This document shows, piece by piece, positions 52,994 to 62,680 of a stretch of 64,000 nucleotides of DNA. The notes beneath the pieces are model-generated. The model saw nothing but the letters and a program-made list of their open reading frames with translations, ran no database searches and was not told where the DNA came from. The stretch is from positions 186,001 through 250,000 of the forward strand of contig JAHCJZ010000001.1 in the NCBI GenBank assembly GCA_026126025.1, given 5' to 3'. Positions within the stretch are counted from its first letter, which is position 1. The number at the start of each line of letters is the position of its first letter. Made by a program: the position numbers and the translations under genes. Source of the DNA: Bauldia sp. GTDB lineage: Bacteria > Pseudomonadota > Alphaproteobacteria > Rhizobiales > Kaistiaceae.

Positions 52994-54184
52994 ATGACGA
53001 AGAAGCGCGTCATCATCCATATCGGATTCCACAAGACTGGATCATCCGCTCTTCAGACGTTCTTCTCGGAGAATGTCGACGCTCTTCTTGCGGCAGGCAT
53101 TGACTACCCGTACCCGGAGCCAGAATCGGTTGTGTCGGTCGGTTCTTGCAGTGGCAACGTCGTGCAGGTTCTCTATCGCGACGGGTTTATGAGCGGCTTC
53201 CAGCGGACGCGGGAACAGGGCTGGCAGAGGATAAGCCCGGCGTTTGCGCGACGGCTCGTCGAGGTGGTTAAGGCGTCGGAGAAGGACGTGGTCCTTCTGT
53301 CGGCCGAGATGTTGGCGAATGCGCCGCAGGAGAGCTTGGCGGAGCTTGTTGCCGGTTTCTCGGACGATGATCTGACGTTCGTCTGCTTCGTTCGTGACCC
53401 GTTTGACTTCGCTTATTCGTGCTGGCGGCAGCAGGCCAAGGATGGTGTTCGGAAGAAGCTGTTGGCGGACTATATCCGGTGGGCTTTCGAGGATCGGCGA
53501 ATTCTTTCCATGTTCAAGGCCTTCCCCCGTTTCAAGGCCCTTGGCGTCCCGCTTGTCGTCGTCCGCTATGAAAGCCATCGCGCCAATGTCGCGAAGGCGT
53601 TCTTCGAGGCTACCGGGCTGGCGGACACCTTCGGCCAGGCGCCGATCGCGATCCCAAGAGAAGCCAACAGATCTCTCACCGGCTCGGAAGCCTTGATGGC
53701 GACGACGCTCGCCGCACATATGCGCCCGGATTTCGTCGCCACCTTCATTCGATCGGCGCTCGCGCGAACCCATCGTGAGGAGGCTCCCTTCTACGACCGC
53801 GAAATGCACCAGATCCTGCTGGATCGCTTCGAGTCGGTCATCGCCCAGATCAACGAGTATCTTCCTGAAGCCGACCGGCTCGTGACCAAGACGCGACCTG
53901 GGCCGAACATCCCGCTTTCGATCGGTCGCGCCGAGGTGGAACTCCATCTCGATCTCCTGAAGAAGCACCCGCCTCCTTCGCGGGCATTGCGGCTCAAGTC
54001 AGCGTTGCATCCCCTCGTTGAGCGGTTGCGTCGCGCGGTCGGACAGAGCTCTCGCCTGCCACCGGACTTCGATGGCGCGGCGTACCTGTTTCACAATCCT
54101 GACGTGGCAGAGGCCATGGTCGATCCGGGTCGGCACTACTTGGACACGGGCCACGCCGAGGATCGCCGCTACCGTTTCCACTGA
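52994..54184 (+). CDS. Sulfotransferase-like protein with glycan-type C-terminal motif
   Basis: A 396-residue protein. VIIHIGFHKTGSSALQTFF at residues 5-23 is a PAPS-binding loop as in sulfotransferases, and FVCFVRDPFDFAYSCW carries the second (3'-phosphate-binding) motif. The C-terminal 40 residues (DFDGAAYLFHNPDVAEA ... HYLDTGHAEDRRY) match a short repeat often attached to surface-polysaccharide enzymes. It is likely to add sulfate to a surface glycan. It begins 69 bases after attR, next to dTDP-sugar genes, and uses more AT-rich codons than its neighbours. Confidence 0.75.
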   Translation: MTKKRVIIHIGFHKTGSSALQTFFSENVDALLAAGIDYPYPEPESVVSVGSCSGNVVQVLYRDGFMSGFQRTREQGWQRISPAFARRLVEVVKASEKDVVLLSAEMLANAPQESLAELVAGFSDDDLTFVCFVRDPFDFAYSCWRQQAKDGVRKKLLADYIRWAFEDRRILSMFKAFPRFKALGVPLVVVRYESHRANVAKAFFEATGLADTFGQAPIAIPREANRSLTGSEALMATTLAAHMRPDFVATFIRSALARTHREEAPFYDREMHQILLDRFESVIAQINEYLPEADRLVTKTRPGPNIPLSIGRAEVELHLDLLKKHPPPSRALRLKSALHPLVERLRRAVGQSSRLPPDFDGAAYLFHNPDVAEAMVDPGRHYLDTGHAEDRRYRFH

Positions 54185-54198
54185 GGGATCCACCCGTC

Positions 54199-54750
54199 TC
54201 AGGCGAACACCTCCGCCTCCGCAAGCGGCGGCGCTGCGCGGTCCTTGTCCGACAGCTGGTACCCCTCCGGCACGGCCGGCCACGCGATGCCCAGCGCCGG
54301 ATCGTCGAAGCGGATGCTGCGTTCGAGCGGCTGGGCGTAGGTGTCCGTGGTCTTGTAGAGGACGAGCACGTCGTCGGTCAGCGTCATGAAGGCGTGGGCG
54401 AAGCCCTTCGGGATCAGGAGCTGGTTGCCGCGCTCGGCGGATAGCTCGGCACCCACCCACTGGCCGAAGCGCGGCGAGCTTTTGCGGATGTCCACCGCCA
54501 CGTCGAAGATCGCGCCGCGCAGCACTGTGACCAGCTTGTCCTGCGCCCGCGGCGGCAGCTGGTAGTGCAGGCCGCGAACGACGCCGGCCCGGGCGGACCA
54601 GGAGACATTGTCCTGCACGAAGGCGAGGTCGATGCCTTCGGCCTGGAGGCGATCGCGATTGTAGGTCTCCGTGAAGAAGCCGCGCTCGTCGCGAAACCGG
54701 CGCGGGACGATCTCGACCACCTCTTCGAGGGCAAGGCGCGTGACGTCCAC
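54199..54750 (-). CDS. rfbC: dTDP-4-dehydrorhamnose 3,5-epimerase
   Basis: A 183-residue cupin-like enzyme. VEIVPRRFRDERGFFTETYN, QDNVSWSARAGVVRGLHYQ (active-site His) and PKGFAHAFMTL are family signatures. It epimerises C3 and C5 of the dTDP-4-keto sugar on the way to dTDP-rhamnose. It is 34 bases downstream of rfbA and last in the rfbB-rfbA-rfbC operon. Confidence 0.95.
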   Translation of the reverse strand: MDVTRLALEEVVEIVPRRFRDERGFFTETYNRDRLQAEGIDLAFVQDNVSWSARAGVVRGLHYQLPPRAQDKLVTVLRGAIFDVAVDIRKSSPRFGQWVGAELSAERGNQLLIPKGFAHAFMTLTDDVLVLYKTTDTYAQPLERSIRFDDPALGIAWPAVPEGYQLSDKDRAAPPLAEAEVFA

Positions 54751-54784
54751 GATGGCTCCCGGTTCGAGTCTGTTGCCGCTCGGG

Positions 54785-55660
54785 CTATTCGGCGGGTTGC
54801 TGGGCGAGCTGGGCGAGATAGCGCCCGTATTCCGTCACCTGGAGCGGGGCCGCGAGCGCCAGCAGAGCGTCGGTGTCGATCCAGCCCATGCGCCACGCCA
54901 CTTCCTCGATCGAGCCGATCTTCAGCCCCTGGCGGAGCTCGATCGTGCGAACGAAATCGCTCGCCTGGATCAGATTGTCGTGCGTGCCGGTGTCGAGCCA
55001 GGCGACGCCGCGGCCGCAGCGCTCGACCCGAAGCGCGCCGCGCTCCAGGAAGATGCGGTTCACGTCGGTGATCTCGAGTTCGCCGCGCGCGGACCGCTCG
55101 ATCGACCGGGCGATGTCGAGCACCTCGTTGCCGTAGAAATAGATGCCGGTGACCACCCAGTTCGACTTCGGCACCACCGGCTTCTCGACCAGCGACAGCG
55201 GCGCTCCCTTCGCGTCGAGCTCCACGACCCCGAACGCGTCGGGGTTGGCGACACGGTAGGCGAAGACGGTGGCGCCGGACGTTGTTTGCGCCGCGCGCCG
55301 CATCATTTCGGGGAAGCCGTGGCCGTAAAAGAGATTGTCGCCGAGATGAAGCGCCACCGGATCGGCGCCGACGAAGGCCCTGCCGATGAGGAACGCCTCG
55401 GCCAGCCCGCCGGGGCTCGCCTGTTCCGCATAGTCGACCGCGATACCCCATTTTGCGCCGTCGCCGAGGAGGCTGCGGAACGTCGCGATGTCGCGCGGCG
55501 TGGTGATGATGAGGATCTCGCGGATGCCGGCCAGCATGAGGTTGGCGATCGCGTAATAAATCATCGGCTTGTCGAAGACCGGCAGCAGGTGCTTGTTGAC
55601 GGCGACCGTCACCGGATAGAGGCGCGTCCCCGATCCGCCGGCGAGGATGAGGCCCTTCAT
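54785..55660 (-). CDS. rfbA: Glucose-1-phosphate thymidylyltransferase
   Basis: A 291-residue nucleotidyltransferase. [15 protein letters not shown] is the dTTP-binding loop, and [12 protein letters not shown] and [19 protein letters not shown] follow. It makes dTDP-glucose. The ATG at 55660 overlaps the rfbB stop by four bases. An open frame continues 26 codons upstream, antisense to nothing useful, and is not in the family. Confidence 0.96.
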   Translation of the reverse strand: MKGLILAGGSGTRLYPVTVAVNKHLLPVFDKPMIYYAIANLMLAGIREILIITTPRDIATFRSLLGDGAKWGIAVDYAEQASPGGLAEAFLIGRAFVGADPVALHLGDNLFYGHGFPEMMRRAAQTTSGATVFAYRVANPDAFGVVELDAKGAPLSLVEKPVVPKSNWVVTGIYFYGNEVLDIARSIERSARGELEITDVNRIFLERGALRVERCGRGVAWLDTGTHDNLIQASDFVRTIELRQGLKIGSIEEVAWRMGWIDTDALLALAAPLQVTEYGRYLAQLAQQPAE

Positions 55661-56721
55661 GACGCGGCGTCGAGCTCCGGCAGCAGTCCGAGGCGCTCGC
55701 CCTGGTAGACGCCGTCGCGCAGCGGCCGCCACCACCATTCATTGTCGAGGTACCACGCGACGGTTCTGGCGATGCCGCTTTCGAAGGTCTCCGCCGCGCG
55801 CCAGCCGAGCTCGGTTTCGAGCCGCGTCGGGTCGATGGCGTAGCGCCGGTCGTGGCCGGGACGGTCGGCGACGAAGCTGATCAGCCGCTCATGCGGCCCG
55901 TGCGACGGCCGCAGCTCGTCGAGAATGGCGCAGATGGTGCGGACGACCTCGATGTTGCTGCGCTCGTTCCGCCCGCCGATATTGTAGCTCCGCCCGACCT
56001 CGCCGCGCTCCAGCACCAGCGCCAGCGCGCGGGCATGGTCGTCGACGAAGAGCCAGTCCCGCACATGCCGGCCGTTGCCGTAGACCGGAAGCGGCTCGCC
56101 ATGAAGGGCGTTGAGGATCATCAGCGGGATGAGCTTCTCCGGGAAGTGGTAGGGCCCGTAATTGTTCGAGCAATTGGTGACGATGACCGGCAGCCCGTAG
56201 GTGCGGTGCCAGGCGCTGGCGAGGTGGTCGGCGGCGGCTTTCGTTGCGGCATAGGGCGAGCTCGGATCGTAGCGCGTCTCCTCGCGGAAGTGCCCGTCGG
56301 GTCCGAGCGCGCCATAGACTTCGTCGGTCGACACGCACACGACGCGGAACGCATCGGCCGCCGCCGGCGGCAGCCGGCTCCAATACACGCGGGCAGTCTC
56401 CAGTACGTTGAAGGTGCCGATGATGTTGGTGTCGACGAAGCCGCGCGCGCCGGTGATCGAGCGGTCGACATGGCTTTCCGCGGCGAGATGGATGATCGCG
56501 TCGGGGCAGAAATCGTCCACAGCCCGCGACAGCGCCGCCGCGTCGCGCACGTCGATCTTGGCAAACCGGTAGAGCCGGTCATCGGCGACCGGGCGGAGCG
56601 AGGTCAGCGTGCCGGCATAGGTGAGGCAGTCGAGATTGAGGACCGCGTGGCCGTCGCCGACCAGATGGCGAACAACTGCCGAGCCGATGAAACCGGCTCC
56701 CCCCGTCACCAGTACGCGCAT
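55657..56721 (-). CDS. rfbB: dTDP-glucose 4,6-dehydratase
   Basis: A 354-residue short-chain dehydrogenase/reductase. It has the NAD loop [16 protein letters not shown], the catalytic Thr-Asp-Glu in VSTDEVYG, Tyr-x3-Lys in [12 protein letters not shown] and the substrate motif [17 protein letters not shown]. It converts dTDP-glucose to the 4-keto-6-deoxy sugar. First gene of the operon; rfbD (the final reductase) is not found in the window. Divergent from topoisomerase IB. Confidence 0.97.
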   Translation of the reverse strand: MRVLVTGGAGFIGSAVVRHLVGDGHAVLNLDCLTYAGTLTSLRPVADDRLYRFAKIDVRDAAALSRAVDDFCPDAIIHLAAESHVDRSITGARGFVDTNIIGTFNVLETARVYWSRLPPAAADAFRVVCVSTDEVYGALGPDGHFREETRYDPSSPYAATKAAADHLASAWHRTYGLPVIVTNCSNNYGPYHFPEKLIPLMILNALHGEPLPVYGNGRHVRDWLFVDDHARALALVLERGEVGRSYNIGGRNERSNIEVVRTICAILDELRPSHGPHERLISFVADRPGHDRRYAIDPTRLETELGWRAAETFESGIARTVAWYLDNEWWWRPLRDGVYQGERLGLLPELDAAS

Positions 56722-56900
56722 CAGCAGCTGGCCCTCAGACGCTTGCCGCTGGCCGGGGTCGAAGGGCGCATTACCCCAGCCGCGACCGCCCAGCCGATGA
56801 GGAAGGATGGCTGCTAAGCGTTGACACGTCAACGACCCCCACGGTCCGGAACCTGACGGCGCCGGCTGGGTTTCCCTGCGGTTCAGCGGGGACCGGACCC

Positions 56901-57983
56901 ATGGAAGGCTTCAGCGACGCGGCGATCACGGGTGAACCCTCGGCGGTGCCGCCGGCCGGCGCGGGCCTTCACTATGTTTCGACCGACATCCCCGGCCTGC
57001 TTCGCCGCCGCACCGGACGCGGCTTCCGCTACCTCGACCCCGACGGCCGGCGGGTGGAGGACAGCGCGACGCTCGATCGCGTCCGGGCGCTCGGCATTCC
57101 GCCGGCCTGGTCGGACGTGTGGATCTGTCTCGATGAAAGCGGTCACGTCCAGGCCGTCGGGCGCGACGCCAAGGGGCGGAAGCAGTACATTTATCACGAC
57201 GCGTTCCGTCGCCTCCGCGACCTGACCAAATACGACCATCTCGTCGCCTTCGCCCGCGGCCTGCCGAAACTGCGCCAGCGCGTCGCGGCCGACCTTCGCC
57301 GGCCCGGCGTGCCGCGCGAGAAGGCGCTGGCGGCGGTGGTCGGCCTCCTGGAGCGCACGCTGATCCGCGTCGGCAATTCGGAATACGCCCGCGCCACCGG
57401 AAGTTACGGGCTGACCACGCTGCGCGACCCCCATGTCAGGATCGACGGCGACGAGCTCCGCTTCCTGTTCAGGGGCAAGAGCGGCAAGGCGTGGAGCCTT
57501 CGCCTCCGCGACCGCCGGCTGGCGCGCATCGTGCGGCAGTGCCAGGAGCTGCCGGGCCAGCATCTCTTCCAGTACCGCGCCGAGGACGGCAGCTTCCGCG
57601 CCGTGACCTCGACGGACGTCAACGCCTATCTCCGCGAAGCGACCGGCCGCGACGTCACCGCCAAGGATTTCCGCACCTGGCACGGCACGGTCATGGTGGC
57701 CGAGGCGCTGGCGCGCATGCCGCCGCCTGCGACCGTCCGCGAGGGGAAGAGCGTGCTGCGGAACGCGGTGGCCGAGGCAGCCGACCGCCTCGGCAATACG
57801 GTCACCATCTGCCGCCAGTCCTACGTCCACCCAGCGGTGATCGAGGCCTATCTCGGCGGCGGTCTCACCCTGCCGCGCGCGAAGCCGGTTGCGGGGCTCA
57901 GCGAAGTCGAATCCGCCGTGCTCGCCTTCCTCGCGCGCCGGCGTCGCCGGATGGAGGAAAGGGCGCTCAACGCTGAACGGTAA
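56901..57983 (+). CDS. Type IB DNA topoisomerase (poxvirus-like)
   Basis: A 360-residue enzyme with no magnesium or ATP need that relaxes supercoils. The N-terminal clamp has [18 protein letters not shown] and [11 protein letters not shown]. The catalytic domain has [54 protein letters not shown] and the nucleophile Tyr308 in [10 protein letters not shown]. It sits alone; its 3' end overlaps a small convergent gene by 17 bases. Confidence 0.93.
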   Translation: MEGFSDAAITGEPSAVPPAGAGLHYVSTDIPGLLRRRTGRGFRYLDPDGRRVEDSATLDRVRALGIPPAWSDVWICLDESGHVQAVGRDAKGRKQYIYHDAFRRLRDLTKYDHLVAFARGLPKLRQRVAADLRRPGVPREKALAAVVGLLERTLIRVGNSEYARATGSYGLTTLRDPHVRIDGDELRFLFRGKSGKAWSLRLRDRRLARIVRQCQELPGQHLFQYRAEDGSFRAVTSTDVNAYLREATGRDVTAKDFRTWHGTVMVAEALARMPPPATVREGKSVLRNAVAEAADRLGNTVTICRQSYVHPAVIEAYLGGGLTLPRAKPVAGLSEVESAVLAFLARRRRRMEERALNAER

Positions 57984-58221
57984 GCCCGTCGTCGCAGCAA
58001 AGGCCGAAATCGACCCGCACGCGCACCGCCTCCTCGACGAGGTTGCGGACCCGCGCGAAGAGGTCCGACGATGTCGTCCTCCCGTCCTCGCCGGTGAGCA
58101 CCCTGAGGTAGCTGCGCGACACCCGGCAGGAATAGTCGCGCCTGCCGTCGGTCATGGCGAAATGGACGTTGCCGCGCGCGTCGGCGACGGGGGACTGGCT
58201 GCTTCGGCTCAGCTCGATCAT
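57967..58221 (-). CDS. Small conserved hypothetical protein
   Basis: An 84-residue protein with VHFAMTDGRRDYSCRVSRSYL followed by RVRNLVEEAVRVRVDFG. The layout (short beta hairpin, then a helix) recalls DUF1488-type small proteins, but I cannot confirm the family. The ATG at 58221 is preceded by a GGAGG-like stretch. Upstream codons in the same frame look non-coding. Confidence 0.55.
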   Translation of the reverse strand: MIELSRSSQSPVADARGNVHFAMTDGRRDYSCRVSRSYLRVLTGEDGRTTSSDLFARVRNLVEEAVRVRVDFGLCCDDGLTVQR

Positions 58222-58457
58222 GACTGCCCTCCTGGGCCCCCCGGCCGATCTCCCTTCTCGCGCTCCACGGTGTCGGCGAAGCGACGCGACCGTGGCGGCG
58301 CCATGAAGAATTGCGGATCGATTTGCGGCAGGGCCAATCGCGCAACGCATCCGGCCGCGAACGGTTCCCCGCGGCTGCGGTTTGTCCTTCCGCCGCGCTT
58401 TGATAGAGTTGCCCCAACGACATATCCGAAGAGCGCGCGCCCCTGGGGGTCGTCCGG

Positions 58458-59726
58458 GTGAGCCGCGCGCCGGGAGTTCCGAGATTGGCCACGGGCGACG
58501 GCCTGCCGGACGCAGGCGCGCAGCCGATGGCGGCAGGTTCCGCGCCGCCGCTGCCAGCCCCGCCTGGCGGACCGGTATCGTCCGCCGATGACGAGCGGCC
58601 GCTCCGCCGGCGTGGCCGCCGCCGCAGGCGACGCCGCGGACCGATGCCGTCGCAGTTGGCCGCGCCGCCGGCGCTTGCCGCCGCAGCGCCGGTAGAGCGC
58701 CCGCCCGGCGGCTACTACGCCGCCCTCGACCTCGGCACCAACAATTGCCGCCTCCTCATCGCGGCGCCGCGCGGCCGCGGCTTCCGCGTGGTCGATTCCT
58801 TCTCGCGCATCGTCCGCCTCGGCGAGGGCATCGGCGCCAGCACAAGGCTCGCCGAGCCCGCCATGAACCGCGCCATCGCCGCGCTTCGCGTCTGCCGCAG
58901 CAAGCTGGAGCAGTACGCCGTCGCCGGCCAGCGCCTCATCGCCACCGAGGCCTGCCGCATGGCCGACAATGGCGGCGAGTTCGTCTCCCGGGTGAAGGAG
59001 GAAACCGGGCTGGAGCTGGAGATCGTCTCGCGCGAGGTCGAGGCGCGGCTCGCCGTGGTCGGCTGCGCCTCGCTGATCGATCCGGCGGCCTCCGGGGCGC
59101 TGCTATTCGACATCGGCGGCGGCTCGAGCGAGCTGGTGTGGATCGACCTCAGCCGTGCCGGCGGCGGGCCGCGCCAGCGGCCGTCGCAGGCAATCCGCAC
59201 CTGGGTCTCGCTCCCGGTCGGCGTGGTGAGCCTCTCCGAGCGCCATGGCGGCGTCGATGTCGGTCCCGCGGCGTTCGAGGGGATGGTGGGCGAGGTGGCG
59301 GGCATGCTCGATGCGTTCCCCGAGGCGACCGCGCTCGACGCAGCGATCGCCTCCGGCACCATGCACATGCTCGGCACCTCCGGCACCGTAACCACGCTGG
59401 CCGGCGTCCATCTCGACCTGCCGCGCTACGACCGCCGGCGCGTCGACGGGCTCTGGATGACCGGCGACGAGATCGCCGCGTCGGTCGCCCGGCTCGTCGC
59501 CACCGACTATGCCGGCCGGGTCGCCCATCCCTGCATCGGCCGCGAGCGCGCCGACCTCGTCCTCGCCGGCTGTGCGATCCTCGAAGCGGTCCGCCGCCGC
59601 TGGGGCACGAGGCGCCTGCGCGTGGCCGATCGCGGCCTCCGCGAGGGAATGCTCGTCGAGCTGATGGCGGCCGACGGCGTGTGGCGGCGGCGCGATCGCG
59701 GCGCGCGAGACCCGGTCGATGGCTGA
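58458..59726 (+). CDS. Ppx/GppA phosphatase family protein
   Basis: A 422-residue ASKHA-fold protein. After a disordered Arg/Pro-rich N-terminus (about 90 residues) come [17 protein letters not shown] (phosphate 1), EACRMADNG, the catalytic Glu region and [17 protein letters not shown] (phosphate 2). Members hydrolyse polyphosphate or pppGpp. The GTG start at 58458 is tentative; a later start is possible because the first residues are not conserved. Its stop lies inside the start of rlmE, so the two are coupled. Confidence 0.9.
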   Translation: MSRAPGVPRLATGDGLPDAGAQPMAAGSAPPLPAPPGGPVSSADDERPLRRRGRRRRRRRGPMPSQLAAPPALAAAAPVERPPGGYYAALDLGTNNCRLLIAAPRGRGFRVVDSFSRIVRLGEGIGASTRLAEPAMNRAIAALRVCRSKLEQYAVAGQRLIATEACRMADNGGEFVSRVKEETGLELEIVSREVEARLAVVGCASLIDPAASGALLFDIGGGSSELVWIDLSRAGGGPRQRPSQAIRTWVSLPVGVVSLSERHGGVDVGPAAFEGMVGEVAGMLDAFPEATALDAAIASGTMHMLGTSGTVTTLAGVHLDLPRYDRRRVDGLWMTGDEIAASVARLVATDYAGRVAHPCIGRERADLVLAGCAILEAVRRRWGTRRLRVADRGLREGMLVELMAADGVWRRRDRGARDPVDG

Positions 59727-60417
59727 GTCGGGCAGGGGCGGCGGCCGCTCGCTGAAGGTCCGGGTCAAGACCGCGCGCCGGCGGACCGCATCCTCGACGC
59801 GCTGGCTCGAACGCCAGCTCAACGACCCCTATGTCGCGCGCGCCCAGCAGGAGGGATACCGCGCGCGCTCGGCCTACAAGCTGATCGAGATCGACGATCG
59901 CTTCCCGATCCTCGCCCGCGGCAAGCGCGTCGTCGATCTCGGCGCCGCGCCGGGCGGCTGGTGCCAGGTCGCGGCGGCGCGGGTCGGATCGACCGCCACC
60001 GCGCCTCTCGTCGTCGGCATCGACCTCCTGCCGGTCGAACCGATCGCCGGAGTCGTCCTCCTCGAGAAGGACTTCCTCGCCGACGATGCGCCGGCGGCGA
60101 TCCTTGCCGCGCTGGGCGCCGCCCCGGACGTCGTGCTTTCCGACATGGCGGCCGCGACCACCGGTCACCGCCGCACCGACCAGCTGCGCACCGCCCAGCT
60201 CGCAGAAGCCGCCGCGGCGTTCGCGATGGAATCCCTGCGGCCCGGCGGCCATTTCCTGACCAAGGTGTTCCAGGGCGGCACCGAGGGCGCGCTTCTCGCC
60301 GAGCTCAAGCGCAATTTTGCGTCCGTCGTGCATGTAAAGCCGAAGGCGAGCCGCCAGGAATCGGTCGAGCTCTACCTCCTCGCCCGCGGTTTCCGCGGCC
60401 GGCCGCAAGCGGACTGA
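59719..60417 (+). CDS. rlmE: 23S rRNA U2552 2'-O-methyltransferase
   Basis: A 232-residue RrmJ/FtsJ enzyme. [13 protein letters not shown] has the first catalytic Lys, [16 protein letters not shown] binds [15 protein letters not shown] has the catalytic Asp, and [10 protein letters not shown] and [10 protein letters not shown] complete the K-D-K-E set. The N-terminus (about 25 basic residues) is longer than in E. coli, as usual in alphaproteobacteria. It overlaps the Ppx/GppA gene by eight bases. Confidence 0.95.
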   Translation: MAESGRGGGRSLKVRVKTARRRTASSTRWLERQLNDPYVARAQQEGYRARSAYKLIEIDDRFPILARGKRVVDLGAAPGGWCQVAAARVGSTATAPLVVGIDLLPVEPIAGVVLLEKDFLADDAPAAILAALGAAPDVVLSDMAAATTGHRRTDQLRTAQLAEAAAAFAMESLRPGGHFLTKVFQGGTEGALLAELKRNFASVVHVKPKASRQESVELYLLARGFRGRPQAD

Positions 60418-60560
60418 CCGGCGGTGAGTGTTTCCGCGGGGGTGCGGTGGCGGCAGATTATCTATATAGTCCATCTACAAAATAGAGAATTGGTTTGCTC
60501 GTGCAGGAAGGCGGCAGGCGGCACGCTCAGGGGGTCATGCCCCCCCACGGAGTCCACCCG

Positions 60561-61391
60561 ATGAAATCCCGTCTTCCTCTTGCGCTTCTGGCTTCGGCCG
60601 TAATCGTCGCCCTTCCTGCCGCCGCGCAGGACGCGGTGATCGTGTTTCCCTTCGAGGCGATCGCGTCGCGCAACGCCTCGTTCGACCGCTCCGCCTACAC
60701 CTATCCCGACAATCACGACCTCGCTGGCCAGGTGAACGCCAATGCCGGCGACGTTGGCCTCGATGGCGTCGTCATCGACGGCGAGACGATCTGGCAGAGC
60801 GGCCTCCAGTTCGTCAGCGCCGCGACGATCGTCGTCGACGACGCGACCGATACCGAGCGCGGCGGCCACAACGTCGCCACCGGCTACGGCATCGGCGCCG
60901 ACCTCGACGGCTGGGTCGACGAAGGCGTGGGGAGCACCACGCCGGACGCCGATGCGCTCGTCGCGGCGCAGGGCAATTTCAACCTCACCAGCATCACCGC
61001 GGTGCGCGAGAATGTCGGCACCGTCGTCTACGAGCTGTCGTTCGAGACCCCGACCGATACGCTCCTCCTCTTCGAGCGCGGCAACAGTGGTGACATCCTC
61101 GTCGCGGCGCTCGACGAGGCGGGCAACGAGGTCGCGTCGATCCTCGTGCTCGACGGCGCCAATGACGGCGACGGCGCGGTGAGCGCCTACACGCCCACCG
61201 GCATCGTCGTGACCACCTTTGTGCAGGACGGCTTCCTCAACCAGGGGCAGCAGCTGAGCTCGGTCGGCCTCCGCTTTCCGGTGGCCGCAACGACCTTCCG
61301 CTTCACCGCGCTGCAGGAGGCCGAAGGCGACGGGGCGGTTCGCTACAACGGACCGGACCTCAAGGTGTTGGCACTCGCGTCGGGCGATTAG
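60561..61391 (+). CDS. Exported protein of unknown function
   Basis: A 276-residue protein with a signal peptide ending at LPAAAQ (residue about 21). The mature part is rich in Asp, Gly, Thr and beta strands, for example TLLLFERGNSGDILVAALDEAGNEV, with only one or no cysteine. The composition is typical of secreted or surface beta-sandwich proteins. I do not recognise the family. GGAG lies eight bases before the ATG at 60561. The upstream gap has an AT-rich patch (60457-60488, TTATCTATATAGTCC) that may be its promoter. Confidence 0.75.
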   Translation: MKSRLPLALLASAVIVALPAAAQDAVIVFPFEAIASRNASFDRSAYTYPDNHDLAGQVNANAGDVGLDGVVIDGETIWQSGLQFVSAATIVVDDATDTERGGHNVATGYGIGADLDGWVDEGVGSTTPDADALVAAQGNFNLTSITAVRENVGTVVYELSFETPTDTLLLFERGNSGDILVAALDEAGNEVASILVLDGANDGDGAVSAYTPTGIVVTTFVQDGFLNQGQQLSSVGLRFPVAATTFRFTALQEAEGDGAVRYNGPDLKVLALASGD

Positions 61392-61440
61392 CCCCGCCCG
61401 CGCGGGAGCGGCGGCGCTGACCGCGCGCCGCCGCAAACAG

Positions 61441-61470
61441 GAAACCCCGCCTCGATCGAGGCGGGGTTTC
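61441..61470. terminator. Bidirectional intrinsic terminator
   Basis: GAAACCCCGCCTCGA and TCGAGGCGGGGTTTC form a perfect 30-bp palindrome with T-rich ends on both strands (GGGGTTTCTTG; GGGGTTTCCTG). It separates two convergent genes. Confidence 0.85.
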
Positions 61471-61515
61471 TTGTGGAACGGAGGACTGCAACAGCCCGAA
61501 GTTTCGATGAAGAAG

Positions 61516-62433
61516 CTAGTCGCTGCCGCCGGTGTAGCGGAGGCCGATCTGCCCGCTGACTCTGTGCAAAGGCGGGCCGCCGAAGAAACCGACGCTGTAT
61601 TCGGCGTTGCCGATGAGCGAGAGCGGCCCGGTCCCGATCTGCCTTTCGAGGTCGATGCCGAGCTCGACATTGGCGAAATTGCCGGGCGACCAGTTCGCCC
61701 CGACATAGGGTGTCACGACCCCAAGCGGCACGCGAAGAATGACGCCGGTGTTGAGGAACGTCCCCATGCCGCTGAAGACGACGTCGATGCTCGGGACGAC
61801 CTCGAGGCGGCTGCCGGCCTTGATGGTCGCCTCGGCGAGGACGGTGACGGACGGACCGCCACCGTCGAAATCGACGCCGAAGAACCCGTGAATCTCGACC
61901 CTATCGGTCACGTCGAAGGTGATTTCGGTGCCGTTGCCCCACCCGCTGAACACGCCGCCGAAGAAGGTGAAATAGGTGCTGTTCGTGACGGTCAGCCGGT
62001 CGGTCTCGTACCGGATGTCCGGGCCGAACGAGGAGCTGACCGGCGCGCCGAACGGGACCGACACGCCGACATGGCCGTGGATCCCGATCTCGAAAAGGCC
62101 GAGCGACTTGTAGAGCCGCCCGTTGACGTCGACGAATGCCAGGAGCGGCGTCGACAGCAGGACGCTGCTGCGTTCCGATAGAGTGATACCGAAGCCGGAG
62201 GCGAACTTAACATCCACCTCGCCATAGCTGTAGAGCGAGAAGGCCGGCGGCGGGCTTCCGAGGATGACGCTGCCCTCTATGCCCGCTTCGAGCACGACCG
62301 ACACCTTCGGTTCGGTGCTGGTCGCCGTCGCCGTCTCGGCGCCGGGCAGCGGCGCGTCCGCAGCCCGGGCGACGGACGCCGCGGCCACCATCAGCGCAAT
62401 GCCTGCCGCGCCCGCAACAAATCTGGCTGACAT
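61516..62433 (-). CDS. Exported beta-barrel-like protein, copy 1
   Basis: A 305-residue protein with a signal peptide ending at SVARAAD. The mature part is made of alternating strands with aromatic ends, and finishes SGQIGLRYTGGSD, as expected of an outer-membrane or beta-barrel-like protein. It is a paralog of the next gene: both have EVDVKFASGFGITL / IDVRFASGFGVTL, SFGPDIRYETDRLTV / EFGPDVRYETDRLTI, and LGVVTPYVGANWSP / LGVLTPYTSVFWSP. No known family. The ATG at 62433 begins a good signal peptide; upstream starts do not. Confidence 0.75.
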   Translation of the reverse strand: MSARFVAGAAGIALMVAAASVARAADAPLPGAETATATSTEPKVSVVLEAGIEGSVILGSPPPAFSLYSYGEVDVKFASGFGITLSERSSVLLSTPLLAFVDVNGRLYKSLGLFEIGIHGHVGVSVPFGAPVSSSFGPDIRYETDRLTVTNSTYFTFFGGVFSGWGNGTEITFDVTDRVEIHGFFGVDFDGGGPSVTVLAEATIKAGSRLEVVPSIDVVFSGMGTFLNTGVILRVPLGVVTPYVGANWSPGNFANVELGIDLERQIGTGPLSLIGNAEYSVGFFGGPPLHRVSGQIGLRYTGGSD

Positions 62434-62628
62434 GAGCGGCCCCCCGACCCCCCGGCCGCGCTGGTTGCGCGGCCACAGCTCCATGATTTCACCATACTGC
62501 ACGCCCGGCATGCGCCGCCAATCCCTTCCGCCAGCATTGGCGGTTGGAAACGGTGCATGTTGCAGATGAGACACACTCGCGCGGGCCCCTACGCCGCCTT
62601 CAGGCAGCGTCGCGCATCGTCATCGCGC

Positions 62629-62658
62629 GATCCGGACCGCGTGTCCGCGGTCCGGATC
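62629..62658. terminator. Hairpin between the paralogous genes
   Basis: GATCCGGACCGCG and CGCGGTCCGGATC are perfect 13-bp arms around a 4-base TGTC loop, 22 bases after the stop of the second copy. It probably ends that gene's transcript, so each copy likely has its own promoter. Confidence 0.65.
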
Positions 62659-62680
62659 GATCGGGTGCAGCGTGCAGCGC

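Noticed and set aside
52714-53034. Minus-strand frame starting MAGGLGFEPRLAESES-like sequence
   Set aside because: This is the translation of the tRNA-Gln 3' copy on the wrong strand, a frequent false protein in databases. The same occurs at 36555-37337.
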